Origin: Sulfopaludibacter sp035606355
GTDB taxonomy: Bacteria > Acidobacteriota > Terriglobia > Bryobacterales > Bryobacteraceae
DNA length: 64,000 bases
Assembly (NCBI GenBank): GCA_035606355.1
Contig: DATNFO010000055.1
Span: forward strand, 1 to 64,000
Direction of reading: 5' to 3'
Positions 36,121 to 45,650 of this stretch are shown one piece after another. Both the position numbers and the translations under genes were made by a program. The notes under the pieces were generated by a model. It was not told where the DNA came from and searched no databases. It was given only the letters and a program-made list of their open reading frames with translations. Position 1 is the stretch's first letter; every line of letters starts with the position of its first letter.

Positions 36121-37356
36121 CTACCTGACCCCGCCGCTTTCCGGCTGCGGATTCACCAGCGTCCCGTCGCCTACCTTCATGTTGCCTTCCGTGATGACGC
36201 GGTCACCCGGCTTGAGTCCACCCTCGACGATCCAGAGATCGCCCACCTTGTCGCCAGTCTGCACGGATTGAATGCGCACCCGGTTGTTGGGCTCCACCAC
36301 CGCCACCATGTTCCGTCCCTGCAGATCGCTGACCGCCCGCTGCGGCACCAGCAGCGCTCCTTTGCGCATCGTCGTCATGGCTCGTATTCGCCCGAACTGG
36401 CCCGGCCGCAGCACGTTTCCGGGATTCGCGAATGCACCGACCACGCGGATGGTTCCAGTCTGCGCATCCACCTGCCGGTCCGCGAAAACGATGTGACCCG
36501 GCCGCGGATACACCTGGTTATTCGATAGCGTCAATTGCAGCGGGATGCCGCTGCCTTGCCGCAACAGGTCGGCGCCGCCGGTGTGAATCTTTCCAGCCAG
36601 TGCCAGGTATTCCTGCTCGCTCATCGAAAAATTCGCCTTGATCGGATCCACCGTTGAGACCGTGGTGAGCACCGTCGTCGAACTCACCAGGTTCCCGATC
36701 TGCACGCTCGCGATCCCTGCGATTCCGTCGATCAGCGAGCGCACTTTCGTGAAGCCGAGATTCAACTGCGCCTGCTCCACTCCGGCTTCGGCCGCCTGAA
36801 TCGCGGCTTTCGCAGATTCGATTCCGGCCGTGTTCGTCCGTATCAGCGCTTCGTTTTGCTTCTGCGCCTGAACCTCGCTATCCAGTTGGCTCTGAGAAAT
36901 CGCGTGCGCCTGCGCCAGCGGCGTGTCGCGCTGCACGTTAATCTCGGCGAGCTTCAACTGCGCCTGCGATTGTCCCAGTTGACCCTCGGCCTGCGAAAGC
37001 TGCCCCTTGGCTTGCGCCAATTGCCCTTTCGCCTGGTCCAACGCCGCCTGGAACGGCCGCGGATCGATGTCGAACAGGAGTTCGTCTTTGTGGACGAACG
37101 CCCCCTCGCGATAATCCTGCTTCACCAGATACCCGCTGACGTGCGGCTGGATGTTGGCGTTCACGTAGCCGTCCAACGTAGCCACCCAGTCGCCGTAGAT
37201 CGGCACGTCTTGTTGCGTCACCGTGCTCACGCGAACCTGTACCGGCGCGGGCGCGCGCTCCGCGGTGGAGGCCGCGGATTTTTCGCCGCATCCGGCTAGC
37301 GAGATCGCTGCGGCAGCGGCGAGGATCGCGGTTGCCGTCTTCTCTTTCAATTTCAC
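36121..37356 (-). CDS. RND efflux periplasmic adaptor (membrane fusion protein)
   Basis: 411 residues. A lipoprotein signal (ILAAAAAISLAGCGEK) is followed by a barrel-sandwich hybrid part (ANIQPHVSGYLVKQDYREGAFVHKDE). A Gln-rich helical hairpin made of repeats AKGQLAQAKGQLSQAEGQL (about 100-190) and a beta-barrel with VRIQSVQTGDKVG complete it. It bridges the AcrB-type permease and the outer-membrane channel. Overlaps the TetR gene stop by ATGA. Confidence 0.94.
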   Translation of the reverse strand: MKLKEKTATAILAAAAAISLAGCGEKSAASTAERAPAPVQVRVSTVTQQDVPIYGDWVATLDGYVNANIQPHVSGYLVKQDYREGAFVHKDELLFDIDPRPFQAALDQAKGQLAQAKGQLSQAEGQLGQSQAQLKLAEINVQRDTPLAQAHAISQSQLDSEVQAQKQNEALIRTNTAGIESAKAAIQAAEAGVEQAQLNLGFTKVRSLIDGIAGIASVQIGNLVSSTTVLTTVSTVDPIKANFSMSEQEYLALAGKIHTGGADLLRQGSGIPLQLTLSNNQVYPRPGHIVFADRQVDAQTGTIRVVGAFANPGNVLRPGQFGRIRAMTTMRKGALLVPQRAVSDLQGRNMVAVVEPNNRVRIQSVQTGDKVGDLWIVEGGLKPGDRVITEGNMKVGDGTLVNPQPESGGVR

Positions 37357-37988
37357 TCGCTGCTCCTTGGTGTGCCGCTGCCCGAAATCCGGGCGCGCGC
37401 GTAGAAGTAGAGAACTGCTTTGAATTCCTGAACCAGCGGCCGGCGCTCATTCGGCGGAAGTTCGATATAGAGCTGATTGAGAGCTTTCATGATCTGCATG
37501 GTGACGGTCGCCAGCCGCATCGCTTTCACTTTCGACATGCGGGGCTGCTGCGCGATGAAGAAGCCTGCGAATCGCTCCAGAATGTGATTGCGTATTTCCG
37601 GCAGCGTACGTGTACTGCGCGGCGCGTCCAGCAGCGCGAGGAACGCCGGGTGGCTGTCGACGAACCGTATCGTGACGTCGATCAGGCGGCCGGCAAATTC
37701 TTTCAGCTCGAGCCTCCCGGCCTGTTCCGCGAGCGGCGCGCACATTTCGTCGAACTGCTTTCCGTATTCGGTGCGCAGCGCCTGAGTGATAGACGCTTTG
37801 TTGGGGAAGAACTGATACAGAGAGCCGATGGATGCGCCCGCGCGTTCGGCGATCGCGCTCATGGTGGCCGCTTCGTACCCGGCTTCCGCGATCACCGCTT
37901 CCGCAGCGCCGATCAGTTCCGCGACGCGGCGCTCTCCACGCTCCTGGCAGGGAACTCTCCTGGGCGGAGTGGAACTATGCGGCTGCAT
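37353..37988 (-). CDS. TetR/AcrR family repressor of the efflux operon
   Basis: 211 residues. The N-terminal helix-turn-helix (IAERAGASIGSLYQFFPNKASITQ, about residues 45-68) is typical of TetR/AcrR. The C-terminal ligand pocket is helical. It is the first gene of the four-gene efflux operon and overlaps the adaptor by 4 bp, so it most likely represses its own operon and is released by a pump substrate. The divergent DUF5695-type gene shares its promoter region. Confidence 0.92.
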   Translation of the reverse strand: MQPHSSTPPRRVPCQERGERRVAELIGAAEAVIAEAGYEAATMSAIAERAGASIGSLYQFFPNKASITQALRTEYGKQFDEMCAPLAEQAGRLELKEFAGRLIDVTIRFVDSHPAFLALLDAPRSTRTLPEIRNHILERFAGFFIAQQPRMSKVKAMRLATVTMQIMKALNQLYIELPPNERRPLVQEFKAVLYFYARARISGSGTPRSSE

Positions 37989-38000
37989 CCCGATGGCTTG

Positions 38001-38006
38001 ATTATA
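38001..38006 (-). promoter_or_regulatory. Candidate -10 box for the tetR-efflux operon
   Basis: Minus-strand TATAAT, 12 nt before the TetR ATG, within the AT-rich run ATTATATTATGA. The run is partly palindromic and could also be part of the TetR operator. No clear -35. Confidence 0.35.
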
Positions 38007-38073
38007 TTATGAGTACCCCCTCACATTTTGTTCTCGCACATACACCAGACGGCGCTGATTCGCTCGAAGCGCT

Positions 38074-38079
38074 TATAAT
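38074..38079 (+). promoter_or_regulatory. Candidate -10 box for the DUF5695-type gene
   Basis: Perfect TATAAT, 7 nt before the GTG at 38087, so transcription would start on the start codon itself. This favours the GTG over the upstream in-frame ATG at 38009. Confidence 0.4.
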
Positions 38080-38086
38080 CCGGGTT

Positions 38087-40822
38087 GTGGACGCGAAATT
38101 CTCCCGCCGTAGACTCTTGCAGGCCGCCACGCCGCTGATGGCGAGGGCCGCGGCTGCCGATCCGTTCGCTCAAGCTCCCGCCGCGGCTCCCGAGCCTCCA
38201 TCCGCAGCCGACCTGTTACGGATCGAGTCCGGCGATCTGGTGGCGACCCTCGACCGGCGCGATGGCAGCATCTTCGCCATCGAACATTCGCGCGATGCGT
38301 TGAAGACGAACTTCGTGGGGAACGCTTCGAACACCCGAGGCATCCGTCTGAAGGATCCGTACTGGACAGGACACGTGCTCTCCACCGTCTTTGCAGCCAA
38401 TGGAGGTCGTGGCGGCCGTTGGCTCCGGCAGACCACGATCGACTCGGCGGACATCCGGCAAGTAACGGTCGATGGCGGCGCAGTGTCCGTGCGCTACGAG
38501 GGAGCATCGCGGAATGCGAACGGCATCCAGAGCTACGCATTAGGGCTCACGTATTCGGCGGGAGCCGATGGCGCGCTGCTGATGCGTGTGGAGATCCAAA
38601 ACCCCGGCAGTTCGGCTTTGGAGATCGGTGAACTGGCGTTGCCGCTGCGTGCGAACGACGATTACGTCGAGGCCTACAAGGGCACATCTCTCGGCGCGGC
38701 GACGCGCTCGGGGAGACTCTCCTCTATCCAACAGGAGATTTACGAACAGAAGGTGCTGGCGCATCACTTCGCCGGCGGGTACAGTTCCTACGCCTTGCTG
38801 GAACGTCCGCGCGGCACAGCGCCGTATCTGCTGTTTCAGGCGCTGGATGCGCCCATCGAGTGCGTCTACAAAGTGGAAGGCTTCCGCATCTGGCATGACG
38901 ATTGGGTCGGCACGGATCTGCTCGGGCTGCACACGCTCGCCGTGAAGCAACAGCGCGGGTGGAATGATAATCCGTGGGTCAATGGCCACACGTCTCTGCT
39001 TCTCGCGCCGGGCGAGAGCAAGACGTGGCACTTCCAGTTCCTGTTTATCGACGACCACCGCGAGATCGCACGGCATCTCTACGAAGCCGGCGATCTTGCC
39101 ATTCGCGTGCTGCCGGCGATGGTAGTGCAGGAGAACACCGACGTGCAGGTGTCGGTGCAATCCAAGACGCCGCTTGAGAAGGTGGAGGTCCACTCGGATC
39201 AGACTCAGGTGAAGGCGAATCGCCGCGAGGGAGACCGTACGCTGCTTACGCTCGCATTCCGCGGCCGCGGCCAAAAGACAGTGAAGCTGTTTTACGGCGG
39301 CGGCAAATGGACGAATGTGCATTTCTACTGCGTGCAGCCCTATGAACAACTGCTCAAGGCGCGCGGCCAATTCGTCATCGAGCGCGAATTCTACGAAAAT
39401 CCCGAGGATCCGTTCCAGCGAAATCATCTCTTTTTGCCCTTCGATACGCGCAAGGGCTTGCGGCTGGAATATACGGACAACTCGTCCGGCGAAGTCGGAG
39501 GCGCGGGCGACGCGGGATTTTCCGCGCCGCTGTTCCTCTCCGAGAAGAACGTCTATTTTCCTTCGGCGCGAGAGATCGATGTGCTCGAGACATACGTCGC
39601 CGATTCGCTCTTCAACAAGATTCAAAATCCGCAGACCTACGAGATCCGCTCGTCGCTGTACTGGCAGGAGCCAAGCCTGCCGTCGATGCGCGGCCGGTCG
39701 ACGAAACAGCAATCGGAAGACACGGGCCGCGCCTACAACTACATCTTCGCCGGCAACGTCTACCATGCGATGTACCGCATCGGCAAACTTTACGGACTGC
39801 TGAAGAAGAAGACGCCGCAGCAGTATCTGGAGATGGCGCAGCGGACCTACGTGAAGGGATACGAGAAGCGGCCCTACAACTTCATGGGACTGATCAGCGG
39901 CTCCAACGCCCTGCACTTATTGGCGGATTTGAAGGAAGAGGGCTGGCAAAAGCAGTATGACGAGCTGCTCGAGAAGATGCGCCTTTGCAACGCGGAGTTC
40001 ACGAAGGACCCCTACCCGTACGGGTCGGAGATCGCCATCGATCATACGGGTCAGGAGCAGGTCTACTTCTTCAGCCGCTATTTCGGCAACCATGAGAAAC
40101 GCAGAAAGACCGTGGACACCATCCGCGCACTCAAGGGCGCGATGCAGCCGGTGTGGTTCCGCTACGGCAATGACCTGTTTGCGCATCCCGACCTGCGCAA
40201 CGAAATCTGTTGCTGGCATTCCAGCGCCATGAACGCCATGGTGCTGATGCAGGAATTCGAAGACACAGGCGATCTCGATCTGCTGATGCGCGCGTACCCG
40301 GGGCACGCCTGCGTGATGACGGAGATCACGGGCGAAGGCGCGGGATACGGATGGTTCATGTGCACGCCGGGCATCTATGCGCACGAGCCGCCGCGCACGT
40401 TTGAAAATGGTCCGGCGATCTGGGCGTTCCTGCGCGGCGCTAAAGCCTGGGTCGTGAACGATCAGGCTTTCGGCTTGACGGGTCTCGGCTGTAGTGTGCA
40501 CTCGGCGGCGGGAGAAGTCGTGGCCATGCCGAATGACGGAGTCCGCAAACGGCTGCGCTTCGTCGCGGAGAAGATCGATCTGAACGCGGCCACCGGCGAG
40601 TTCGAACAAGTGACGCTGCGCGGCGGAGGCTCGGGACTGCAGCTTCAAATGGGCGATTCCACGGGCCTCGTTAAGACTGCACAGGTGACGATCCGCGGCC
40701 TGCAACAGGGGAATTACGAAGTGCGCCACTCGGGAAAATCGGAGCACATGCCCGTAACGGACGTGATGACTCTGCGGCTGCCGATGGCGGCCGCGGCGCA
40801 AATCGCAGTCCGTCGCGTATAG
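38087..40822 (+). CDS. Large exported protein, DUF5695-type (glycoside-processing-like)
   Basis: About 911 residues. The N-terminus VDAKFSRRRLLQAATPLMARAAAA looks like a Tat signal. A beta-sandwich half (about 45-500, with GDLVATLDRRDGSIFAIEHS) precedes a helical-barrel half (about 550-830: GRAYNYIFAGNVYHAMYRIG, RPYNFMGLISGSNALHLL). That arrangement resembles (alpha/alpha)6-barrel carbohydrate-active enzymes. I associate it with DUF5695 from memory; no catalytic residue can be named with confidence. The start is set by the Tat motif and the TATAAT just upstream. Divergent from the TetR-efflux operon. A two-hairpin repeat follows its stop by 8 bp. Confidence 0.72.
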   Translation: MDAKFSRRRLLQAATPLMARAAAADPFAQAPAAAPEPPSAADLLRIESGDLVATLDRRDGSIFAIEHSRDALKTNFVGNASNTRGIRLKDPYWTGHVLSTVFAANGGRGGRWLRQTTIDSADIRQVTVDGGAVSVRYEGASRNANGIQSYALGLTYSAGADGALLMRVEIQNPGSSALEIGELALPLRANDDYVEAYKGTSLGAATRSGRLSSIQQEIYEQKVLAHHFAGGYSSYALLERPRGTAPYLLFQALDAPIECVYKVEGFRIWHDDWVGTDLLGLHTLAVKQQRGWNDNPWVNGHTSLLLAPGESKTWHFQFLFIDDHREIARHLYEAGDLAIRVLPAMVVQENTDVQVSVQSKTPLEKVEVHSDQTQVKANRREGDRTLLTLAFRGRGQKTVKLFYGGGKWTNVHFYCVQPYEQLLKARGQFVIEREFYENPEDPFQRNHLFLPFDTRKGLRLEYTDNSSGEVGGAGDAGFSAPLFLSEKNVYFPSAREIDVLETYVADSLFNKIQNPQTYEIRSSLYWQEPSLPSMRGRSTKQQSEDTGRAYNYIFAGNVYHAMYRIGKLYGLLKKKTPQQYLEMAQRTYVKGYEKRPYNFMGLISGSNALHLLADLKEEGWQKQYDELLEKMRLCNAEFTKDPYPYGSEIAIDHTGQEQVYFFSRYFGNHEKRRKTVDTIRALKGAMQPVWFRYGNDLFAHPDLRNEICCWHSSAMNAMVLMQEFEDTGDLDLLMRAYPGHACVMTEITGEGAGYGWFMCTPGIYAHEPPRTFENGPAIWAFLRGAKAWVVNDQAFGLTGLGCSVHSAAGEVVAMPNDGVRKRLRFVAEKIDLNAATGEFEQVTLRGGGSGLQLQMGDSTGLVKTAQVTIRGLQQGNYEVRHSGKSEHMPVTDVMTLRLPMAAAAQIAVRRV

Positions 40823-40830
40823 CCGGCGTA

Positions 40831-40872
40831 TGTACCGGCCTCCCGGCCGGTACAAGGCGAGCGCCGCTCGCC
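40831..40872. repeat. Two-hairpin dispersed repeat, copy 2 (forward)
   Basis: Hairpin A: arms TGTACCGGCC and GGCCGGTACA with a TCCC loop (40831-40854). One base later hairpin B: GGCGAGCGCCGCTCGCC, arms 7, loop 3 (40856-40872). Same order, spacing and lengths as copy 1 read on the other strand. The rest of the 263-bp gap up to 41085 shows no gene. Confidence 0.75.
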
Positions 40873-41085
40873 TATCAATCCGCACCCGAGCAACAGGCAC
40901 GAACCCGGCTCCAGGGGTGATTCCCCCCAGCGAGCCGCAGCAAAGCTTCCTCATTGTCGCGCAACCGTGCAGAATCTCACGGCCGCGCTCGAATAATACG
41001 CCGGTGCCGCACAGAAATCCTCCAGATCCTCCGCAGGTAGATCAGACACCAGCGCGACACAGTTGCGTTGGGCAAAGGAGGAGGA

Positions 41086-43890
41086 ATGACGACAGACTCA
41101 AATCGAATGCTGTTCACGCGGCGCGGCCTGCCCGCTGTCGCGAGGACGGTTGCCCTCGCGTTCGCAGTCATCGGTTGCGTGGCGGCGCAGGATTCCAACG
41201 CAATCATGGGCTTTGAGAGCACCGGCGCCTGGGTGACGAATGGAAACTCGTCGCCGCCCGGTTTCATGGTTTCATCATCCACGCAGCGCACTCAGGGGAA
41301 CGCCGCGTATGCCATATCCAATCCATCGAACCTGGTGAAGGTGACCAGCCTGCCCGTATCATCCGCCGCCGCGGCGCTCGCCGGCATAGGCGATCCCGGC
41401 GCAATCCTGCAGTTGGATCTACTGATTCCCGTGCAACAGGGAAACTCCAACAATTCCGGATCCATTCACGCATCCATCAGTTCGCGTTCGCGCGGACTCA
41501 ACAATGTAGAGCTCCCGCTCGTCAAACTCTCCGATTACCGGCCGGGCATCTACAACACCCTTCGTTTCCCGATTCCCGATGCCGTTCGTTCCGCGCTCGC
41601 AGGCGCCACGTTCAACGACCTCATATTCGAATTCGACGTGAGTTCGCCCGGGAAAACAACGGGAACCTACCTGTTCGACAATCTCCGCGTGCACTCCGTG
41701 CCGTTGATCCAGAATCCCACCGGCCAGGCGCCGCCGCCGGGATACGGCGGATCCGTCGATCTGATCGTCTTCGGCAACGCGCCCGTTAGCCAGAGCTTTA
41801 ATCTCGGTCCGTTGCAGGTCCCTGCCGGATTTCATCTCAAGCTCGGAACCGTCGGCCCTACGGGAGTGCAACTCCAGATTGGACTGGACGGCACTCCCTC
41901 GATGACGTGCACTTACGGCCCCAACACCGCCGACAATTCCGGCAGGTCTTACATTCTGACCTCATGCACAGGCGGCTTCCAGGCCGGAGATCTGGTCACT
42001 GCGAACTGGGTTCACATGGCCATCAACAACGGCGACGCCACCCAGAAGATCCGCGCGCAACTGGCGCTGAATCCCCTGGGAGATCAGGCCGGCGCCGGAC
42101 TTCTTCCCGCAATGCCGACCTTCTGGGGCGACGCCGATACCTGCATACCGTCCCCTACGCCGGGCACCGTCGTCACCACGTCTCCCAGTTGCGCCAACCA
42201 AACCGCGCAGACGAACCAGATTATCAACCAGTACTTCAACCAGGTGGCTAATTCGAATCCATCGCCGAACTGGATTGTTCCACCCGTGCCCGAGTTTGCG
42301 CTTCGCCACGGCGATGGCTCGCCGAACAACAATCTGACGGGACCTCCGCCCACACCCAACGACCCGCCCTTCGACACAGGCGGCGACCTGAATCCCGGCG
42401 GCACGTTCGACGCCTACTGGCGGTTGTTCGGCAATCTCACTCCGACCGCCGTTACCGGCACGGACGAAAACAAGACGCATTTTGAGGCCACCTTCGCCGC
42501 TCATGCGGTGCTGTTCGGAGAAGATGTCGACGTAGTGGATGCCAAGGTTGTGGCCGATACCGATAGCGGCGCAACCACGCCCGCGTCGAAGCCGGCGACC
42601 TCCACCGGCAATCTCGGCCTCTTCATCTTCGGCACCGAGATTCCGTCGGGAGGCCTCAACGTCAGTCCGAGCACGGGGTTTAGCGCCGATCCCAAATTCA
42701 GCCAGAATTACGATCTGCCTCCCATCCAAATCTGGATCTTCAGCATCACTCTCGGCGCCACCGTCGATGCCGAATTGAAGGCCACCGGGTCGGCGGCCAT
42801 TAGCGGCGCCGACCTGAACGTTACACCCAGCGCTTCTTTGGGCGCGCACGTCGCCGGCGGCATCGATCTTGGCGTCGCCAGCGGCAAAGTCGATGCCAAG
42901 GTCACTCTGGTCAGCCTGTCCACGCCGGTCACCGCGCAAATTAAATGGGTGATCAACACCAATCCATCCATCTGCGCGACCACGCTGAATGGCTCGCTCA
43001 AGGGCGATCTCACACTCAGCTCCGGCGGCGGCGAGGTGGATCTCGATGCCACCTTCGGCGTTTGCCCGTTCTGCTATACGGATACCGAGACGCTGTTCAA
43101 GTGGGCACCGTTGGTCAGCAAAACGTGGAACCTGTTCAGCGCCACGGTGGATACGCAGTTCTTCGGACTTCCGACCTCCATGTGCTCGTTCCCGATCACG
43201 GTGAAGATCGTATCGCCGGCGCCTGGGGCGACTCTCGGTTCGGGTCTTCCGATTGTCCTGAACGGTTCGGCCGCGCCCAACGATACCTCGCTGCCGTACA
43301 CCAGCACGTACGCGTGGACGTACACTCCAGGGGCGAACGCTACGACTGCGACCGGCGGCACCACCGGCGCGAATCCATCGGTCACCTTCGGCGCGCCGTC
43401 TTCGGGGAACACCTCCACGTGGACGATCAACCTGATTGCCACCGTTACGGTGACCGGCGTTGGAGGCACGAAGATCAGCACTACCGCAGCGGCCACTCCG
43501 GTAACGGTTACGGTCTCGAATCTGACGAACGGCATTTACATCTCGCAGGTCGCGAGCGGCAACGGACCGGCCGTGCCTGACGGGAACGGAGTTCTGCTAA
43601 TCGGCAACGGGCCGGGCGCCGTCTCCATCGCCGGGTTGGTTGTGGGAGCCAGCGGGACCCTAAACACCACGTTTACGGTAGCGCCGTGTCTCAACCTGGA
43701 CTACGCTCCCTCCTGCTCCGCCACCGGCACACCGGTCACCTTGACCACAGCCAATGCCGCCGGAGCCTCGCCTTCGGCAAATTGGACGGGGTTCGCCGGA
43801 GGCACTTACAAGGTCACGATGGTCACCACCTTGAACGGAAATCCGTTCGGGACGGCCACCGTGCTCATTTACGGAACGGAGCTGTTCTGA
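41086..43890 (+). CDS. Large secreted beta-rich protein, partner of the vitellogenin-like gene
   Basis: 934 residues. The N-terminus contains RRGLPAVARTVALAFAVIGCVAAQ, a signal peptide with a basic n-region. Residues about 30-215 look like a carbohydrate-binding-type jelly roll (TGTYLFDNLRVHSVP). The middle (about 540-700) is a long run of alternating hydrophobic strands (VDAELKATGSAAISGADLNV, GVASGKVDAKVTLV) with several Cys. Residues about 705-810 read as an Ig-like domain (VKIVSPAPGATLGSGLPIVL). AGGAGGA before 41086 fixes the start. The stop shares a base with the start of the next gene (TGATG). No named family recognised. Confidence 0.75.
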   Translation: MTTDSNRMLFTRRGLPAVARTVALAFAVIGCVAAQDSNAIMGFESTGAWVTNGNSSPPGFMVSSSTQRTQGNAAYAISNPSNLVKVTSLPVSSAAAALAGIGDPGAILQLDLLIPVQQGNSNNSGSIHASISSRSRGLNNVELPLVKLSDYRPGIYNTLRFPIPDAVRSALAGATFNDLIFEFDVSSPGKTTGTYLFDNLRVHSVPLIQNPTGQAPPPGYGGSVDLIVFGNAPVSQSFNLGPLQVPAGFHLKLGTVGPTGVQLQIGLDGTPSMTCTYGPNTADNSGRSYILTSCTGGFQAGDLVTANWVHMAINNGDATQKIRAQLALNPLGDQAGAGLLPAMPTFWGDADTCIPSPTPGTVVTTSPSCANQTAQTNQIINQYFNQVANSNPSPNWIVPPVPEFALRHGDGSPNNNLTGPPPTPNDPPFDTGGDLNPGGTFDAYWRLFGNLTPTAVTGTDENKTHFEATFAAHAVLFGEDVDVVDAKVVADTDSGATTPASKPATSTGNLGLFIFGTEIPSGGLNVSPSTGFSADPKFSQNYDLPPIQIWIFSITLGATVDAELKATGSAAISGADLNVTPSASLGAHVAGGIDLGVASGKVDAKVTLVSLSTPVTAQIKWVINTNPSICATTLNGSLKGDLTLSSGGGEVDLDATFGVCPFCYTDTETLFKWAPLVSKTWNLFSATVDTQFFGLPTSMCSFPITVKIVSPAPGATLGSGLPIVLNGSAAPNDTSLPYTSTYAWTYTPGANATTATGGTTGANPSVTFGAPSSGNTSTWTINLIATVTVTGVGGTKISTTAAATPVTVTVSNLTNGIYISQVASGNGPAVPDGNGVLLIGNGPGAVSIAGLVVGASGTLNTTFTVAPCLNLDYAPSCSATGTPVTLTTANAAGASPSANWTGFAGGTYKVTMVTTLNGNPFGTATVLIYGTELF

Positions 43891-45644
43891 TGCCGGCCAC
43901 AATGCTCAGATCTGCCGCGCTCGCCGCCGCCTTTATGGCGGCGGCGGCCGGCGCGCCCACCATGCAGCCGGGCGCGCAATTTCACTGGTCTCTGGACTTT
44001 CGCGCGCGCCTCGAACAAGGCGCGCGCCCCGTGGAGATCCATCTCACGGGCGGCTGGGTCTCCACCGTGGTCGCGGTGCGCGCGGCCGATTACGATTGCC
44101 GGCTTCAGATCGTCGACGCCGGCTTCGCGGGCGATGCCGTAAAGAACGTGCCTCCCGCTGCGCTCGAGGATCTTCGCCACCGCTTGAGCCGGCCGTTTTG
44201 GGCCACCTACCGCGCGGACGGCGCGCTCCTGGCCGTGCACTTTTACGACGACGTGAGCCCCACCGATCGCAACCTCCTTCAAAACATCGCTACCGAGGCG
44301 CAGCTCGTGCAACCGGCCGCGGGAGGGTCCGTGTGGACGGTGGAAGAGCGCGACGGCGCGGGCGCTTACCTCGCAATGTATGCGCACGAAGGAAATACCA
44401 TCCAGAAGCGCAAAGTGAAGTACACCTACACGGACGGTGTGGCGAGTGCGACCGCGGATGCGGTGCAGCTTCATGTGGAACAATCGGAGCTGCGCTTCAC
44501 ACTGAGTCCGGAAAACACGGTGCTCGCACTTGACGGAGGCGATCGAATTCAAATGGGCGTTCCGTTCGGGAATGCCGGAAGAATCGTAGCCATCACTGAG
44601 ATCCACCTCTCGGACCTTCACACCGGGCGTGCCCCCGAAGCCATCGGGAGCCTCGCACGCGCCGGAGTGAAAAGCTCTCCGATCGTGACCCACCGGCCCG
44701 ATCCGGAAGAAGCGCGCGCGCAGAGTGACGAGCGGCTGCTGAACGGCTATACCACCGAGTCGTTGTTGCAGGCCGCCGCAAAGGAAGCCGGCGACTCATT
44801 TCTCACGGACCGCCTGGCGGCTCTGTTCCGCCGCCGTCCGGATGCGGCCGCGCAGGCTGAATCTCTCTTGCGCAAGAACGGCGCCCAAAAGCGCATCACC
44901 AACGCACTTGGAGCGGCGGCATCGCCGTCGGCTATTGCGGCGCTTCGCAATTTGAGCGTGGATCAAACGGCGCAGTCAGCCGTGCGCGTCGATGCCGTGC
45001 TGGCGCTGCTTCAGATGCAGCATCCAGCCGCCGACGCCATGCGCATTCCTCTGGACTTGCTCGACGATCGCGACTCTGCGGTCCGCACCGCCGCACTTAT
45101 GACGGCCGGCGGCCTCGCCCGCACCGGACGCGCCGAGCATCCCACGGAAGCCGGAGCGGTTGACGATGCGCTGGTCGCGCGATTCCGCAAGGCGCAGCTC
45201 GCAGCTCAGGTTTCCGAGGTGTTGTCGGCGCTCGGCAACAGCGTCGGCCCGGCCGCGATGCCGGTCATCGGCGAGGCACTGCACGATACTCGCGCGACGG
45301 TCCGCGCCGCCGCCGCGCGTGCGCTCAGGCTTGCGCCCGGAGCGAATGTAGACCGGACGCTCAGCGAGATCATGCTGCGCGACACCGACCCTCGCGTGCG
45401 GGCGGATGCCATCTTCGCGTGCCGTTTTCGCCGTCCGTTGAGCCCTTCACTCGGCGAAGCCTTGTCGAAAACCGCAAAGTCGGACCGCGTAGACTACGTG
45501 CGGAGCGACGCGGTCGCGCTGCTGCACCAGAATCTCAACGACGCACCGGGCGCCGCCGAAACCCTGACCTGGATCGCTGAAAACGATACCAACGCCGGAG
45601 TCCGCCGCCAGGCGAAAGAAGCCCTGGCCACCCCAGCGCGGTAA
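43890..45644 (+). CDS. Exported HEAT-repeat protein with vitellogenin-N-like beta domain
   Basis: 584 residues. A signal peptide (MPATMLRSAALAAAFMAAAAG) is followed by a beta-rich domain (about 30-255) with the run PFWATYRADGALLAVHF, DRNLLQNIATEAQLV, WTVEERDGAGAYLAMY and IQKRKVKYTYT. That order recalls the lipoprotein N-terminal (vitellogenin) domain of lipid-transfer proteins. From about 267 to the end there are helical HEAT-type repeats (AQSAVRVDAVLALLQMQ, TRATVRAAAARALRL, DPRVRADAIFACRFR), matching the superhelix that follows that domain in eukaryotic carriers. Translationally coupled to the secreted protein upstream. Role probably lipid or surface-polymer handling outside the cytoplasm (inference). 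Confidence 0.72.
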   Translation: MPATMLRSAALAAAFMAAAAGAPTMQPGAQFHWSLDFRARLEQGARPVEIHLTGGWVSTVVAVRAADYDCRLQIVDAGFAGDAVKNVPPAALEDLRHRLSRPFWATYRADGALLAVHFYDDVSPTDRNLLQNIATEAQLVQPAAGGSVWTVEERDGAGAYLAMYAHEGNTIQKRKVKYTYTDGVASATADAVQLHVEQSELRFTLSPENTVLALDGGDRIQMGVPFGNAGRIVAITEIHLSDLHTGRAPEAIGSLARAGVKSSPIVTHRPDPEEARAQSDERLLNGYTTESLLQAAAKEAGDSFLTDRLAALFRRRPDAAAQAESLLRKNGAQKRITNALGAAASPSAIAALRNLSVDQTAQSAVRVDAVLALLQMQHPAADAMRIPLDLLDDRDSAVRTAALMTAGGLARTGRAEHPTEAGAVDDALVARFRKAQLAAQVSEVLSALGNSVGPAAMPVIGEALHDTRATVRAAAARALRLAPGANVDRTLSEIMLRDTDPRVRADAIFACRFRRPLSPSLGEALSKTAKSDRVDYVRSDAVALLHQNLNDAPGAAETLTWIAENDTNAGVRRQAKEALATPAR

Positions 45645-45650
45645 GTCGCA

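Noticed and set aside
38540..39916. 458-codon antisense frame inside the DUF5695-type gene
   Set aside because: No motifs or start signals, and the opposite strand is a coherent exported protein.
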